The notes beneath the pieces are model-generated. The model did not search any database and was not told where the DNA came from. It saw only the letters and a list, made by a program, of their open reading frames with translations. 64,000 nt of DNA, taken from assembly GCF_002095395.1 (NCBI RefSeq), contig NZ_MJEI01000107.1, positions 62,001 through 126,000 on the forward strand, read 5' to 3'. Origin of the DNA: Williamsia sp. 1135. GTDB taxonomy: Bacteria; Actinomycetota; Actinomycetes; Mycobacteriales; Mycobacteriaceae. A program made the position numbers and the translations under genes. Shown piece after piece: positions 18,400 to 31,327 of this stretch; the stretch's first letter is position 1, and each line of letters opens with the position of its first letter.

Positions 18400-20550
18400 G
18401 TGGCAGATAATCTTCGGTTTTCCAGTGTGTTCGACATCCCGCCCCGCCTCGCGAGCAAAGCCGATCCGACCCTGATCGCGCACGATCAAGAGCACTTCAC
18501 AGCAATCGCGCAGACCCTCGACAACACGATCGCAGATCTGTCCGCCCGCCTCGACACCGTGCGTAAGGCACCTGGTGGCAGCGGTCGCGACGCGATGGAT
18601 CGCGACATGGAGGTCCACCGGCTGGGTGCCCGACTACGCGCGCTACGCCGTTTCGGAGTAGACCTGTGCCTCGGCCACATGCAGTACGACGACGGCGCGG
18701 CGCCCGTGTATATCGGTCGGCTCGGCCTGACGGACAACGATGGGCGCCAACTCCTACTCGATTGGCGGTCACCGGCCGCCGAACCGTTCTTCGGTGCGAC
18801 CCACGCCGACCCGATGGGATTGTCGAGCCGGCGCCGCTACCGGTGGACCGGAAGCCGGATCACCGACTACTGGGACGAGGTGTTCACCACGGAGGGCCTG
18901 ACAAACCGGGCGGCCCTCGATGATCAGTCAGCATTCATCGCGAGCCTCGGCACCAACCACTCACCCCGGATGCGGGATGTCCTGGGCACGATCGCGGCGG
19001 ATCAGGACGCCGTCATCCGCGCGGGTTCGCGGGGCGCGCTGGTCGTCGACGGCGGGCCGGGAACGGGGAAGACCGTTGTGGCGCTGCACCGTACCGCCTA
19101 TCTCCTCCACGCGGATCCTCGTCTCGGTCACCGGAGAGGCGGCGTGCTGTTCGTCGGCCCACACCAGCCGTACCTCTCATACGTGGCCGACGTCCTGCCC
19201 AGCCTCGGCGAGGAGGGTGTGCAGCTCTGCACCATACGTGACCTGGTCGCAGAAGGGGATTGGGCCGCAATGGATCCCGATCAGCAAGCGACTCGCCTGA
19301 AGTCGTCGGCCGAGCTTGTACGAGCCATCGAGCCGGCCGTCGAGTTCTACGAACAGCCTCCGGCCAAGGGGATGATCGTCGAGACCGAGTGGTCGGACAT
19401 CTGGCTCAGCCCGGAGGACTGGGCGGCAGCCTTCGATGCACCGGCTGCGGGCACTCCGCACAACGAGGCACGCGAGGAGATCTGGTCCGAACTCCTCACA
19501 ATTCTCTCGGACGGGCATGACGGTGTCGCAGGCAGGCAGCTCCGTAAGGCGTTGCAGGAGAACGATGACCTGCGTGCGGCACTGAATCGGGCGTGGCCGC
19601 TGATCGAGGCCACCGACCTCGTCGCAGATCTGTGGTCGGTGCCGGCGTATCTACGCAAGTGCGCTTCGTGGCTCAGTGCCGAAGAGGCCGCCGCGCTGCG
19701 TCGTCCGGACCCCTACGCCTGGACCGCGTCCGACCTACCCTTTCTGGATGCGGCTCGGCGGCGCCTCGGCGACCCGGAGGCCTCGGGGCGCGGGCGCCGC
19801 CGCACCGCTGCCGTGGCTGCCGAACACGAGCGCCGCTCGGCCGTGGTCGACGACTTGATCGCGTCCGACGATTCCGAGCTGATGGTCATGTCGATGCTGC
19901 GGGGCGATGACTTGAGCCAGGCACTGATCGATTCAGATGCGGCTGATCGGACGGACCCGGATCTGTTGGAAGGACCATTCGCGCACATCGTCGTGGACGA
20001 GGCACAGGAGTTGACCGACGCGCAGTGGCAGATGCTGCTCGCCAGGTGCCCGTCCGGGAGCTTCACCATCGTCGGAGACCGCGCCCAGGCCAGAGCCGGA
20101 TTCACCGAGACCTGGCGACAGCGGCTCGAGCGGGTGGGCCTCGACCGTGTCGAGGTGGCGTCCCTGACGATCAACTACCGGACCCCGGAAGAGGTGATGG
20201 CCGAAGCCGAGCCCGTCATCCGGGCCGTGATCCCGGACGCCAACGTACCCACGTCTGTCCGCAGCAGCGGGAATCCGGTCGAATACGGCCTGACGTCTGA
20301 TCTGCGATCGGTGGTCGAGGCATGGGCCGCGTCGAACTCCGGCGGGACTGCCTGCGTGATCGGTGATCCCACGTTCGCGGGAACCGAACGGGTTCGGTCG
20401 CTGGCGCCGGAACTGGCGAAAGGTCTCGAGTTCGACCTGGTTGTCCTGGTCGATCCGGATGCGTTCGGCGATGGGGTCGGGGGAACAGTCGACCGCTATG
20501 TCGCCATGACCCGCGCAACCCAGCGGTTGGTGATCCTCACCCGCGATTAG
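18400..20550 (+). CDS. helR: HelR, HelD-family RNA polymerase recycling ATPase conferring rifamycin tolerance
   Basis: A 716-residue UvrD/HelD-type motor protein. Walker A GGPGTGKT is at residues 218-225, followed by [11 protein letters not shown]. The DExx motif is [16 protein letters not shown], and the late helicase motifs [18 protein letters not shown] and [12 protein letters not shown] are present. The N-terminal arm carries the HelD-style [14 protein letters not shown]. HelR homologues remove rifamycin-bound RNA polymerase from DNA, and their genes have an RAE, as here. I chose GTG 18400, because the frame upstream begins inside the RAE. Its TAG stop is part of the -10 box of thyA. It has no counterpart at this place in M. 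tuberculosis. Confidence 0.9.
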   Translation: MADNLRFSSVFDIPPRLASKADPTLIAHDQEHFTAIAQTLDNTIADLSARLDTVRKAPGGSGRDAMDRDMEVHRLGARLRALRRFGVDLCLGHMQYDDGAAPVYIGRLGLTDNDGRQLLLDWRSPAAEPFFGATHADPMGLSSRRRYRWTGSRITDYWDEVFTTEGLTNRAALDDQSAFIASLGTNHSPRMRDVLGTIAADQDAVIRAGSRGALVVDGGPGTGKTVVALHRTAYLLHADPRLGHRRGGVLFVGPHQPYLSYVADVLPSLGEEGVQLCTIRDLVAEGDWAAMDPDQQATRLKSSAELVRAIEPAVEFYEQPPAKGMIVETEWSDIWLSPEDWAAAFDAPAAGTPHNEAREEIWSELLTILSDGHDGVAGRQLRKALQENDDLRAALNRAWPLIEATDLVADLWSVPAYLRKCASWLSAEEAAALRRPDPYAWTASDLPFLDAARRRLGDPEASGRGRRRTAAVAAEHERRSAVVDDLIASDDSELMVMSMLRGDDLSQALIDSDAADRTDPDLLEGPFAHIVVDEAQELTDAQWQMLLARCPSGSFTIVGDRAQARAGFTETWRQRLERVGLDRVEVASLTINYRTPEEVMAEAEPVIRAVIPDANVPTSVRSSGNPVEYGLTSDLRSVVEAWAASNSGGTACVIGDPTFAGTERVRSLAPELAKGLEFDLVVLVDPDAFGDGVGGTVDRYVAMTRATQRLVILTRD

Positions 20551-20553
20551 ACT
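20548..20553 (+). promoter_or_regulatory. -10 box TAGACT of a leaderless thyA transcript
   Basis: The box overlaps the helR stop codon and ends 7 nt before GTG 20561. It matches the dapB box in sequence and spacing. Confidence 0.55.
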
Positions 20554-20560
20554 CGACCGC

Positions 20561-21373
20561 GTGACGGATGCGGCGAAGATTCCGACCCCCTACGAGGACC
20601 TGTTGCGGCTGGTCCTGGACACGGGAACTCCGAAGGCGGATCGAACCGGGACCGGGACCAGGAGCGTGTTCGGACATCAACTCCGATTCGACCTGTCTGA
20701 AGGGTTTCCGCTGATCACGACCAAGCGGGTGCACCTGAAGTCCATCGTCTACGAGCTGCTGTGGTTCCTGCGCGGGGAATCCAACGTGCGCTGGCTGCAG
20801 GACCGAGGCGTGACCATCTGGGACGAGTGGGCCGATCCTGATGGAGAGCTCGGTCCCGTTTACGGCGTGCAATGGCGGAGCTGGCCGACTCCGTCAGGCG
20901 AGCACATCGATCAGATCAGTGCGGCCCTGGAGCTGCTGAAGACCAACCCCGATTCGCGTCGCAACATCGTCTCGGCGTGGAATGTGGGGGAGATCCCGCA
21001 GATGGCGCTTCCGCCGTGCCACGCGTTCTTCCAGTTCTACGTGGCCGACGGCAAGCTCTCGTGCCAGCTGTACCAGCGCAGCGCGGACCTGTTCCTGGGG
21101 GTTCCGTTCAACATCGCCTCGTACGCGCTCTTGACCCACATGATGGCCGCGCAAGCGGGACTGGAGGTCGGCGACTTCGTGTGGACCGGCGGCGACTGCC
21201 ACATCTACGACAACCACGTGGAGCAGGTCACCACACAACTGGCCCGCGATCCCTACCCCTACCCGACACTGGCTTTGGCGGAGCGCGATTCCATTTTCGA
21301 CTACGAGTTCGAAGACATCGAAGTACTGGACTATCGCTACCATCCGGGAATCAAGGCGCCGGTGGCGGTCTAG
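20561..21373 (+). CDS. thyA: Thymidylate synthase ThyA (folate-dependent)
   Basis: Converts dUMP to dTMP while oxidising methylenetetrahydrofolate to dihydrofolate. The 270 residues include the nucleophile Cys153 in [10 protein letters not shown], the phosphate-binding [12 protein letters not shown], and [20 protein letters not shown]. It is complete and normal in length. dfrA follows 10 bases later and regenerates tetrahydrofolate from the dihydrofolate produced, so the pair forms a functional operon. A second, unrelated thymidylate synthase (thyX) lies only 2 kb downstream. The start is GTG without a ribosome binding site. Confidence 0.98.
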   Translation: MTDAAKIPTPYEDLLRLVLDTGTPKADRTGTGTRSVFGHQLRFDLSEGFPLITTKRVHLKSIVYELLWFLRGESNVRWLQDRGVTIWDEWADPDGELGPVYGVQWRSWPTPSGEHIDQISAALELLKTNPDSRRNIVSAWNVGEIPQMALPPCHAFFQFYVADGKLSCQLYQRSADLFLGVPFNIASYALLTHMMAAQAGLEVGDFVWTGGDCHIYDNHVEQVTTQLARDPYPYPTLALAERDSIFDYEFEDIEVLDYRYHPGIKAPVAV

Positions 21374-21383
21374 GACTCACGTG

Positions 21384-21884
21384 ATGACCATTGCCCTGAT
21401 CTGGGCGCAGTCGACCAGTGGCGTGATCGGACGCGACGGCGGCATGCCCTGGCACCTTCCCGAAGACCAAAAGTACTTCCGCACAATCACCGGCCACCAT
21501 CCCGTGGTGATGGGCAGACGTACCTGGGACTCGCTTCCGGAGCGGTTTCGTCCCTTGCCGAACCGGGCGAACCTGGTCATCACCAGGCAGCGTGACTGGC
21601 AAGGCGACGGCGCGCAGAGTTTTCCCGACATCACTTCCGCGCTGGCGGCGGCGGAACAGCTCGACGACACGGTCTTCGTCATCGGTGGTGGTGAGATCTA
21701 CCGGGCCGCAATTGATGTTGCCGACACGGCCTACGTCACCGAGATCGACATCGACATCTCCGACGGGGACACGCTCGCACCAGAACTCGACCCCCACCGC
21801 TGGGCCCTCGACGCCGATGAGGACTGGCACGAGTCGGCCTCGGGCGTGCGGCACCGCTTCCTCCGGTACTCGGCGAAGGCCTGA
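21384..21884 (+). CDS. dfrA: Dihydrofolate reductase
   Basis: NADPH-dependent reduction of dihydrofolate to tetrahydrofolate; the trimethoprim/methotrexate target. The 166 residues (167 if GTG 21381 is used) carry LIWAQSTSGVIGRDGGMPWHLPED (folate and NADPH site, read in two parts), VVMGRRTWDSLP and VIGGGEIYRAA. It lies 10 bases after thyA. Its TGA overlaps the ATG of the glycosylase gene by one base, so all three are probably one transcript. No truncation or odd residue was noticed. Confidence 0.97.
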   Translation: MTIALIWAQSTSGVIGRDGGMPWHLPEDQKYFRTITGHHPVVMGRRTWDSLPERFRPLPNRANLVITRQRDWQGDGAQSFPDITSALAAAEQLDDTVFVIGGGEIYRAAIDVADTAYVTEIDIDISDGDTLAPELDPHRWALDADEDWHESASGVRHRFLRYSAKA

Positions 21885-23137
21885 TGGTCGCGAAGCGCAC
21901 TGTCGCCAAACCTTCCGGGGCCTGCGACCTCTCGGCGTCACAGGCCCGTCGATTGGCATTGGCGGCCCAGGGTTTCGCGGATCGACAGCCCGCGGCCACA
22001 GTCAACCGCCGCCACCTGCAGCGAATGCTGTCCAGAACCAGGCTCATCCAGATGGACTCGGTCAGTGTGGCGGTGCGTGCCCACTACATGCCGATGTTCA
22101 GTCGGCTCGGCCCGTACGACCGTACTGTCCTCGAGCAGGCCGCGTGGGAACCCACCGCGCGACGCCCGGCCCTGCTCGCGGAGTACTGGGCACACGAGGC
22201 CGCTCTCATCCCGATCGAGCACTGGCCGCTTTTCCGTTGGCGCATGCAGGACTACGCGCACGGTAGATATCGCGAGGCGATCGGCGACAAGAAGGCCGCC
22301 GATGTGCGGACGCGCATTCGCGAGGCGGTCGCGGACGTCGGGCCCTGCACCAGCGGCATGCTCGAAGATCATCTGGGCCATGAAAAAAGACCGAAGAAAG
22401 GCGCGTGGTGGGATCGCAGCCAGGTCAAGTACCTGTGCGAAGTGATGTTCGCCGCGGGGGAGCTGTCGGCGACGCGCCGTAGTGGCTTCACCCGCTACTA
22501 CGACCTCGCCGAGAACGTCGTCGGTGAGTACGCGAATGTCGAGATCCCACGCGACGAGGCGGTCAGGTCGTTGGTGGCGGGGTCCGTCGTGGCGCTCGGG
22601 GTGGGTACCGAGGCGGACATTCGCGACTACTACCGGTTGAAGCCTGAGCCCGCCCGCGCGGCACTGGCCGACCTGGTGGCGGCGGGGGAGGTCGCGCAGG
22701 TCCGCGTCGAGGGTTGGGAGAAGCCTGGCTACCTGGACCCCGGGGCCAAGGTCCCCCGAGCCATCACTCGGTCTACCTTGCTGAGTCCTTTCGACCCGCT
22801 GGTGTTCTTCAGGCCGCGGACGGAGCGCGTGTTCGACTTCCACTACCGCATCGAGATCTACGTCCCGGAGGCCAAACGGGTCCACGGCTACTACGTTCTG
22901 CCTTACCTGTTGGGAGATCAGCTGGTGGCCAGGGTGGACCTGAAGACCGACCGGCCCGGCAATCGTCTGCTGGTACTCGGTGCATTCGCCGAACCCGGCG
23001 CAGATGTGCCGCTTGTCGCGGACTCGCTGGCGACAGATCTGTTGACCATGGCGAACTGGCTCGGTGTCGAACAGATCGTCGTGGGTGATCGCGGCGACCT
23101 CGCGCCGCAGCTCCGCAAGTCGACTCGGCGCCGCTGA
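21884..23137 (+). CDS. YcaQ/AlkX-like winged-helix DNA glycosylase (HTH_42 family)
   Basis: A 417-residue HTH_42 protein. The N-terminal part holds LIQMDSVSV, in which Gln56-Met57-Asp58 matches the catalytic QxD motif of E. coli YcaQ, a glycosylase that unhooks DNA interstrand crosslinks. WAHEAALIPIEHWPLFRWRM and the C-terminal LLSPFDPLVFFRPRTERVFDF are also typical. The product probably removes bulky N7 adducts or crosslinks. Its start overlaps the dfrA stop (TGATG), so it is co-expressed with thymidylate and folate synthesis. The activity is inferred from the motif and needs a biochemical test. Confidence 0.78.
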   Translation: MVAKRTVAKPSGACDLSASQARRLALAAQGFADRQPAATVNRRHLQRMLSRTRLIQMDSVSVAVRAHYMPMFSRLGPYDRTVLEQAAWEPTARRPALLAEYWAHEAALIPIEHWPLFRWRMQDYAHGRYREAIGDKKAADVRTRIREAVADVGPCTSGMLEDHLGHEKRPKKGAWWDRSQVKYLCEVMFAAGELSATRRSGFTRYYDLAENVVGEYANVEIPRDEAVRSLVAGSVVALGVGTEADIRDYYRLKPEPARAALADLVAAGEVAQVRVEGWEKPGYLDPGAKVPRAITRSTLLSPFDPLVFFRPRTERVFDFHYRIEIYVPEAKRVHGYYVLPYLLGDQLVARVDLKTDRPGNRLLVLGAFAEPGADVPLVADSLATDLLTMANWLGVEQIVVGDRGDLAPQLRKSTRRR

Positions 23138-23239
23138 ACCGGTCGCCCGGGTGCGCCGCTGCGAGGTCGCGTGTCGTCGAACTTCTCGGGTAGGGGAGAA
23201 TCGGCACTGCTCACCCGCGGCGAGAAAAGAGGAACTGCA

Positions 23240-23992
23240 GTGTCGGAAATGGTGCCGTTGAAGGTGCAACTGGTGGCGAAATCGTCTTTCGAAGCGCCCG
23301 CCGATGTGCCTTGGAGCACCGACGTCACCGGCAGTGAGGCGCTTGTCGAGTTCGCGGGTCGTGCCTGCTACCAGAGCTGGGACAAGCCCAATCCACGCAC
23401 AGCGACGAATGCCGGGTACCTGCGCCACATTCTCGAGGTAGGTCATCTTTCGCTGCTCGAGCACGCGACGGTGACGTTCTACATCACCGGGATCTCACGA
23501 TCGTGCACCCACGAACTCATCAGGCATCGCCACTTCTCGTACTCGCAGCTTTCGCAACGTTTTGTGCCGGAACATGATTCGAATGTGGTGCCGCCGCCGG
23601 CGATCCGCGGGGACGAAGAACTCGAAGCACTGTTCGTGGCGGCGACCGACGCGAGCAGGCAGGCCTACTCCGAACTGCTGACCGCGCTCGAGGAGAAGTT
23701 CTCCGACGTTCCCAACAACATCCTGCGCCGCAAGCAGGCGCGTCAGGCTGCCCGTTCGGTGCTGCCGAACGCCACCGAGACCAAAATCGTCGTCACCGGC
23801 AATTATCGTGCGTGGCGGCATTTCATCGGCATGCGCGCGACCGAGCACGCGGACGTGGAGATCCGGCAGTTGGCCATCGAATGCTTGCGTCAACTCACCG
23901 ACGTCGCGCCGACGGTCTTCGGCGATTTCGAGATCGGGACCCTCTCCGACGGCACCGAGGTGGCCACATCGCCCTTCGTGTTCGAAGGCTGA
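23240..23992 (+). CDS. thyX: Flavin-dependent thymidylate synthase ThyX
   Basis: Makes dTMP from dUMP using FAD and NADPH and leaves tetrahydrofolate reduced. The ThyX signature RHRx7S is present as RHR at 95-97 and Ser105 ([11 protein letters not shown]). Further FAD and dUMP residues fall in QARSVLP-like [19 protein letters not shown] and [18 protein letters not shown]. The 250 residues are a full-length protein. GTG 23240 is preceded by AGAGGAA; the frame extends further upstream without similarity. It begins about 100 bases after the glycosylase gene. The dapA and rnj genes follow, as in M. tuberculosis. Confidence 0.97.
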   Translation: MSEMVPLKVQLVAKSSFEAPADVPWSTDVTGSEALVEFAGRACYQSWDKPNPRTATNAGYLRHILEVGHLSLLEHATVTFYITGISRSCTHELIRHRHFSYSQLSQRFVPEHDSNVVPPPAIRGDEELEALFVAATDASRQAYSELLTALEEKFSDVPNNILRRKQARQAARSVLPNATETKIVVTGNYRAWRHFIGMRATEHADVEIRQLAIECLRQLTDVAPTVFGDFEIGTLSDGTEVATSPFVFEG

Positions 23993-26934
<2,942 letters not shown>

Positions 26935-26946
26935 CTGTCTGGCAAC

Positions 26947-26952
26947 TAGGGT
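26947..26952 (+). promoter_or_regulatory. -10 box TAGGGT before the TIGR03085 gene
   Basis: TAGGGT ends 6 nt before ATG 26959, again without a ribosome binding site. It lies 12 bases after the rnj stop. Confidence 0.5.
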
Positions 26953-26958
26953 GTTCAC

Positions 26959-27579
26959 ATGACCATTGCCCAAGATGAACGCGCCGCGCTCGCGACCACC
27001 CTGCGAGCGGTTGGCCCCGATGCGCCCACTCTGTGTGACGGCTGGACGGCACGCGACCTCACCGCACACATGATCGTGCGGGAATACCGACTGGACGCGT
27101 CGCCCGGCATTCTGATCTCGGCGTTCGCCGGGCACACGGAGAAAGTCCAGAACGAGGTCGCGGCGGGGGACTGGGATGCGATGGTCACCAAGTTCGCCGC
27201 GGGTCCGCCGCTGTTCTCCCCGCTGAAGCTGGTCGATCGATTCGTGAACGTCACCGAGATGTTCGTCCATCACGAAGACGTTCGCCGCGGTGGCGCCGAG
27301 TGGGAGCCCCGGACACTGGATGCCGCGAGCACGAAGGCGGTACTCGGTCCTCTGAAGGCCATGGGCAAGCGGGCGATCGCGAAGTCGCCCGCGACGGTCG
27401 AACTGGTGACCCCGGCAGGCGAACAGATCGGTGTCGGGGGTCGCGGACCCATCGTTCGAGTCACCGGTGAACCTCTCGAACTGCTGCTGTTCGCCTTCGG
27501 ACGATCGAAGACCGTCCTCGATTTTTCCGGCGACGTGGATGCGATCGCCGCGGTCAAGGCGGCCAAGCGCGGCTTTTGA
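26959..27579 (+). CDS. DinB/mycothiol-dependent maleylpyruvate isomerase-like protein (TIGR03085 type)
   Basis: A 206-residue protein of the DinB four-helix metal-binding group. It has LCDGWTARDLTAHMIVREYR near residues 25-45, where the first metal-binding His is expected, and FVHHEDVRRG near residue 95. TIGR03085-type proteins are common in mycolate actinobacteria and have no proven function. Mycothiol-dependent enzymes share the fold, so a thiol-linked role is possible. It appears to be a single leaderless gene between rnj and ftsK. A small hairpin-like CCGAGTAGAACTCGG follows its stop. Confidence 0.72.
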   Translation: MTIAQDERAALATTLRAVGPDAPTLCDGWTARDLTAHMIVREYRLDASPGILISAFAGHTEKVQNEVAAGDWDAMVTKFAAGPPLFSPLKLVDRFVNVTEMFVHHEDVRRGGAEWEPRTLDAASTKAVLGPLKAMGKRAIAKSPATVELVTPAGEQIGVGGRGPIVRVTGEPLELLLFAFGRSKTVLDFSGDVDAIAAVKAAKRGF

Positions 27580-27687
27580 CCGAACCTTGCAGGTCAGCCG
27601 AGTAGAACTCGGGGCTACTCCGGTCACGAATCTGACACGGCCCGCGATACGCGTGTTGTAGATGAGGTAGGTGTGACTGTTGCCGAC

Positions 27688-27693
27688 TAGGCT
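27688..27693 (+). promoter_or_regulatory. -10 box TAGGCT of a leaderless ftsK transcript
   Basis: TAGGCT ends 7 nt before ATG 27701. The 121-base gap before ftsK holds no other convincing signal. Confidence 0.5.
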
Positions 27694-27700
27694 GTCAGCC

Positions 27701-30535
27701 ATGGCAACCAAGTCCACCGCCCGTCGTTCTGGCGCGTCGGCTCGAAGTTCTGCGCAGGCAACCAAGGCCGGCGCCAAGAAGGCTGCGCCGCGTAAGGCGG
27801 CTCCGAAGAAGGCCTCACCGGCCACCGGACCGAAGAAGAGCGCAGCAAAGAAGTCCAGCGTGAAGAAGGCGGGGGCGAAAAAATCTCCGTCGACGCGAGC
27901 TGCGACGAAGAAGACCGCAGCGACCCCGGCACGCCCGGTCCGCGAGCGCCGATCGGTCGCCAAGGCCGTCGGTAGCGGGGTCGGGGCAGGCTGGGGAATG
28001 CTCGCGAAGGGTGTCGGTTCGGTCGCCCGGGTCGGTTCGCGAGGAGGCGACCCGGACTACGACGAGCGCATGTACGACACCGACGACGGCTGGGACGAGG
28101 CTGCCGGCGACTTCGGCGGCAACTGGGACGCGCGACCCGACGGCGACCATGGGCCCGGGCACACCCAGGGCAGAGATGGGATCGCCCTGGTACTGATCGC
28201 AGCCGCGATCGTGATGATCGCCGCGATCTGGTTCGACGCCGGCGGTCCGGTCGGTGCCTTCGTCGACTCCGCCACCCGCGCGGTACTCGGATCTGTTGCC
28301 GCGTTGGTTCCGGTCGTCTTGATCGTGATCGGCTTCCTGCTGATGCGGCATGCACCGAACCCGCGCGGCCGCGGACGCTTCATCGGTGCGGCGCTGCTGA
28401 TCGGGTTGCCGCTGCCCGGTCTGTTTCACATCTTCTCGGGCATGCCGAACGACCTCGACGGCAGGCAGGGTGCAGGGGGCTTCATCGGTTTCGCGGTGGG
28501 CGGCCCGCTCACAGACGGTCTCACCGCCTGGCTGTCCGTCCCGATCCTGCTGCTGTGCATGGCTTTCGGGTTGTTGCTGCTGTCGGGTCTCACTGTTCGC
28601 GAACTCACGGCGGTGGTCGGTTCCTACCTCGGAATCGGTGTCGATCGTGAATGGGACGACGAAGAACCCGACGACGATGAGGATGTCGACGGCGGTTACG
28701 CAGACACCGCCTTCGGCGATCCCTACGACAACTATCCGCCCGACGAGAACCCGACAGCTGCCGGATCAGAGGCGTTGCGCAGACCGCCACGGCGCCGTCA
28801 GGCGAGTGCGGTGACCGCTTCAGAAGCCTTGACCGAACCGATCATCGACGACGACGGCAGTCCTTCCGCGGTGACGGCCGCCATCACCACGCCACCCGCC
28901 GGAGCAAAGCCGGTGCGCAAGCGGCCGGTGCCCAAGCCGACGCCCAAGCCCGCCCCGGTCGAAGACGACGACGACGACCTCGGCGGCGACCACGACGCAC
29001 TGGTCGTTGATCGCGCAGTCGAGGGCGACTACAAACTGCCTCCGGCGAGTCTGCTGATCGACGGTGATCCGCCGAAGTTGGGCAGCGCGGCCAACGACGA
29101 GATGATCGATCGGATCTCGGCCGTCCTCGAGCAGTTCAAGATCGATGCCGCCGTCACCGGTTTCACGCGTGGTCCGACCGTGACCCGGTACGAGGTCGAA
29201 CTCGGACCCGGTGTGAAGGTCGAGAAGATCACTGCGTTGCAGCGCAACATCTCCTACGCCGCCGCCACCGACAACGTGCGATTGCTCGCCCCGATCCCCG
29301 GCAAGTCCGCTGTGGGTATCGAGGTGCCGAACAGCGACCGTGAGATGGTCCGCCTCGCGGACGTACTAACCGCGAGTTCGACCCGGAAGGACAAGCATCC
29401 GCTGGTCATCGGTCTCGGTAAGGACATCGAGGGCGACTTCGTCACCGCGAACCTCGCCAAGATGCCGCACTTGCTCGTCGCCGGTTCCACCGGCTCGGGT
29501 AAGTCCAGCTTCGTCAACTCGATGCTGGTGTCCCTGCTGACCCGCGCTACCCCTGATGAGGTCAGGATGATCCTCATCGACCCGAAGATGGTGGAACTGA
29601 CTCCGTACGAGGGCATTCCGCACCTCATCACGCCCATCATCACCCAGCCCAAGAAGGCTGCCGCTGCGCTGGCGTGGCTGGTCGAGGAGATGGAACAGCG
29701 CTACCAGGACATGAAGTCATCGCGGGTCCGCCACATCGACGACTTCAACGCGAAGGTGCGTTCAGGCGAGATCACGACCCCGCTCGGTTCTGAGCGGGTC
29801 TACAAGCCGTACCCGTACATCCTTGCGATCGTCGACGAGCTCGCCGACCTGATGATGACCGCTCCGCGTGACGTCGAGGACGCGATCGTCCGAATCACCC
29901 AGAAGGCCCGCGCCGCGGGTATCCACCTCGTGCTGGCAACGCAGCGACCCTCGGTCGATGTGGTGACCGGTCTGATCAAGACCAACGTCCCCTCGCGTCT
30001 GGCGTTCGCGACGTCCTCGCTCACCGACTCCAGGGTCATCCTCGATCAGCCCGGCGCGGAAAAGCTGATCGGTATGGGTGATGGCTTGTTCCTGCCCATG
30101 GGCGCGAGCAAGCCGGTCCGCATGCAGGGCGCGTTCATCACCGACGAGGAGATCCAGGCAGTCGTCGACTTCGCCAAGGACCAGAGCGAACCCGATTACA
30201 CCGAAGGTGTGACCGCCAAGAAGGTGTCGGACAAGAAGGTGTCGGACAAGAAGGACATCGACTCCGACATCGGCAACGACCTCGACGATCTGCTGCAGGC
30301 GATCGAACTCGTGGTGACCAGTCAGTTCGGCTCGACATCGATGCTTCAGCGCAAGCTCCGGGTCGGCTTTGCCAAGGCAGGCCGCCTGATGGACCTGATG
30401 GAGACCCGGGGGGTGGTCGGGCCGTCGGAGGGATCGAAGGCGCGCGATGTGCTCGTGAAGCCGGAGGACCTGGCAGGCGTCATCGCTTCGATCAACGGTG
30501 GCGGCTCCGACACCGACGGCGATCCGGACGACTGA
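27701..30535 (+). CDS. ftsK: DNA translocase FtsK
   Basis: Septal DNA pump that clears and resolves chromosomes at division. The 944 residues divide into four parts. First is an Ala/Lys-rich, very basic N-terminus (repeats such as [13 protein letters not shown], about residues 25-80). Then come four transmembrane helices at about 160-305 and an acidic/proline linker. Last is the RecA-like motor with Walker [11 protein letters not shown] near residue 594 and [11 protein letters not shown]-type Walker B ([14 protein letters not shown]). A C-terminal gamma winged helix ([19 protein letters not shown]) should read KOPS sites. VSDKK occurs twice in tandem before the gamma domain. ATG 27701 fits the promoter. 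Confidence 0.97.
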   Translation: MATKSTARRSGASARSSAQATKAGAKKAAPRKAAPKKASPATGPKKSAAKKSSVKKAGAKKSPSTRAATKKTAATPARPVRERRSVAKAVGSGVGAGWGMLAKGVGSVARVGSRGGDPDYDERMYDTDDGWDEAAGDFGGNWDARPDGDHGPGHTQGRDGIALVLIAAAIVMIAAIWFDAGGPVGAFVDSATRAVLGSVAALVPVVLIVIGFLLMRHAPNPRGRGRFIGAALLIGLPLPGLFHIFSGMPNDLDGRQGAGGFIGFAVGGPLTDGLTAWLSVPILLLCMAFGLLLLSGLTVRELTAVVGSYLGIGVDREWDDEEPDDDEDVDGGYADTAFGDPYDNYPPDENPTAAGSEALRRPPRRRQASAVTASEALTEPIIDDDGSPSAVTAAITTPPAGAKPVRKRPVPKPTPKPAPVEDDDDDLGGDHDALVVDRAVEGDYKLPPASLLIDGDPPKLGSAANDEMIDRISAVLEQFKIDAAVTGFTRGPTVTRYEVELGPGVKVEKITALQRNISYAAATDNVRLLAPIPGKSAVGIEVPNSDREMVRLADVLTASSTRKDKHPLVIGLGKDIEGDFVTANLAKMPHLLVAGSTGSGKSSFVNSMLVSLLTRATPDEVRMILIDPKMVELTPYEGIPHLITPIITQPKKAAAALAWLVEEMEQRYQDMKSSRVRHIDDFNAKVRSGEITTPLGSERVYKPYPYILAIVDELADLMMTAPRDVEDAIVRITQKARAAGIHLVLATQRPSVDVVTGLIKTNVPSRLAFATSSLTDSRVILDQPGAEKLIGMGDGLFLPMGASKPVRMQGAFITDEEIQAVVDFAKDQSEPDYTEGVTAKKVSDKKVSDKKDIDSDIGNDLDDLLQAIELVVTSQFGSTSMLQRKLRVGFAKAGRLMDLMETRGVVGPSEGSKARDVLVKPEDLAGVIASINGGGSDTDGDPDD

Positions 30536-30538
30536 GCG

Positions 30539-31255
30539 TCATGCGCGACGCGCTGAGGCGATGAGAAGGTCCGCCAGACGTTCTGGGTCACTGAACGGCG
30601 ACATGTGTCCGGCGCCGGCCAACACCGACATCCGGGCGCCGTCGATTCGGTCCGCCATCTCACCCATCGCGGCAACACTCGAGACGGGGTCGCGATCGGC
30701 CGCGATCACCGTGGTCGGCGCGGTGATCTGGCCGGTGCGGTCAGAGCAATCGAAACGCGAGATGGCAGCCAGGGCTGCCGCCCACTGCGTGCGATCGGCG
30801 TGCTGGAGCGTGGTCCGGGCGTACCGCACCGCAGGCCCGTTCGCTTCGATCTCGGCGGCGTTGAACCAGCGCTGTAGCGACTGCGAAGGATCGAGGGGCG
30901 ACTTCCGCACCGTCTCGGCCAGTTGAGCGAAGGCCGGGAACGGGGTGTCGCGGGTACACAAGAGCGTCAGTGATGCCACGGAAGCGGGGGCCTGCAGAGC
31001 GAACTCGAGCGCGACCTGACCACCGAACGAGTGTCCGACCACGTGCAGGCGGCGCGCATCCTGACAGTGTTGTGCTACCAGGTCACCGGCCAGTCTCGCC
31101 TGAACATCAGGTGAACTCTCGGTGGCCGTCAGGGTTGGCGTGACTGCGTCTGCAGCGATCGCTACGGGCAATAGCTGCACTAGAGGCGCCCAAACCTCAG
31201 GTGTGAGCGGCACTCCGTGCAGGAGCAACCAGGCGGAGGTTTTGCTCTCACTCAT
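30539..31255 (-). CDS. Alpha/beta hydrolase
   Basis: A 238-residue alpha/beta-fold hydrolase. LLLHGVPLTPEVW supplies the oxyanion HG. The nucleophile elbow is GHSFGG with Ser76. Asp is likely in AADRDPVS, and His in LAGAGHMSPFSDP closes the triad. It is similar to small esterases and to MhpC/BphD-like enzymes, and the substrate cannot be told. Its stop lies three bases from the convergent ftsK stop. Its start is 73 bases from the divergent TerC gene, with a 16-bp inverted repeat between the two. Confidence 0.82.
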   Translation of the reverse strand: MSESKTSAWLLLHGVPLTPEVWAPLVQLLPVAIAADAVTPTLTATESSPDVQARLAGDLVAQHCQDARRLHVVGHSFGGQVALEFALQAPASVASLTLLCTRDTPFPAFAQLAETVRKSPLDPSQSLQRWFNAAEIEANGPAVRYARTTLQHADRTQWAAALAAISRFDCSDRTGQITAPTTVIAADRDPVSSVAAMGEMADRIDGARMSVLAGAGHMSPFSDPERLADLLIASARRA

Positions 31256-31276
31256 CGAGATCTCCTCGAACGTTCG

Positions 31277-31292
31277 GTAAAGTCATCTTTAC
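31277..31292. promoter_or_regulatory. Inverted repeat GTAAAG-TCAT-CTTTAC in the hydrolase/terC gap
   Basis: A perfect 6-bp inverted repeat around TCAT sits in the 72-base divergent gap, 35 bases before the terC start. Its AT-rich arms stand out in GC-rich DNA. Candidate operator for either gene, regulator unknown. Confidence 0.4.
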
Positions 31293-31327
31293 TGTTTGAC
31301 TGGAACTGCTGCTTGGAGGCTGCGACT

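Noticed and set aside
21938-23464. A 508-codon minus-strand frame opposite the YcaQ-like gene and thyX
   Set aside because: Runs antisense through two genes with clear catalytic motifs; composition is that of a frame shadow.
30225-30256. Tandem VSDKK units in ftsK as a sign of assembly error
   Set aside because: The repeat is in frame, lies in the flexible linker before the gamma domain and leaves the protein intact.
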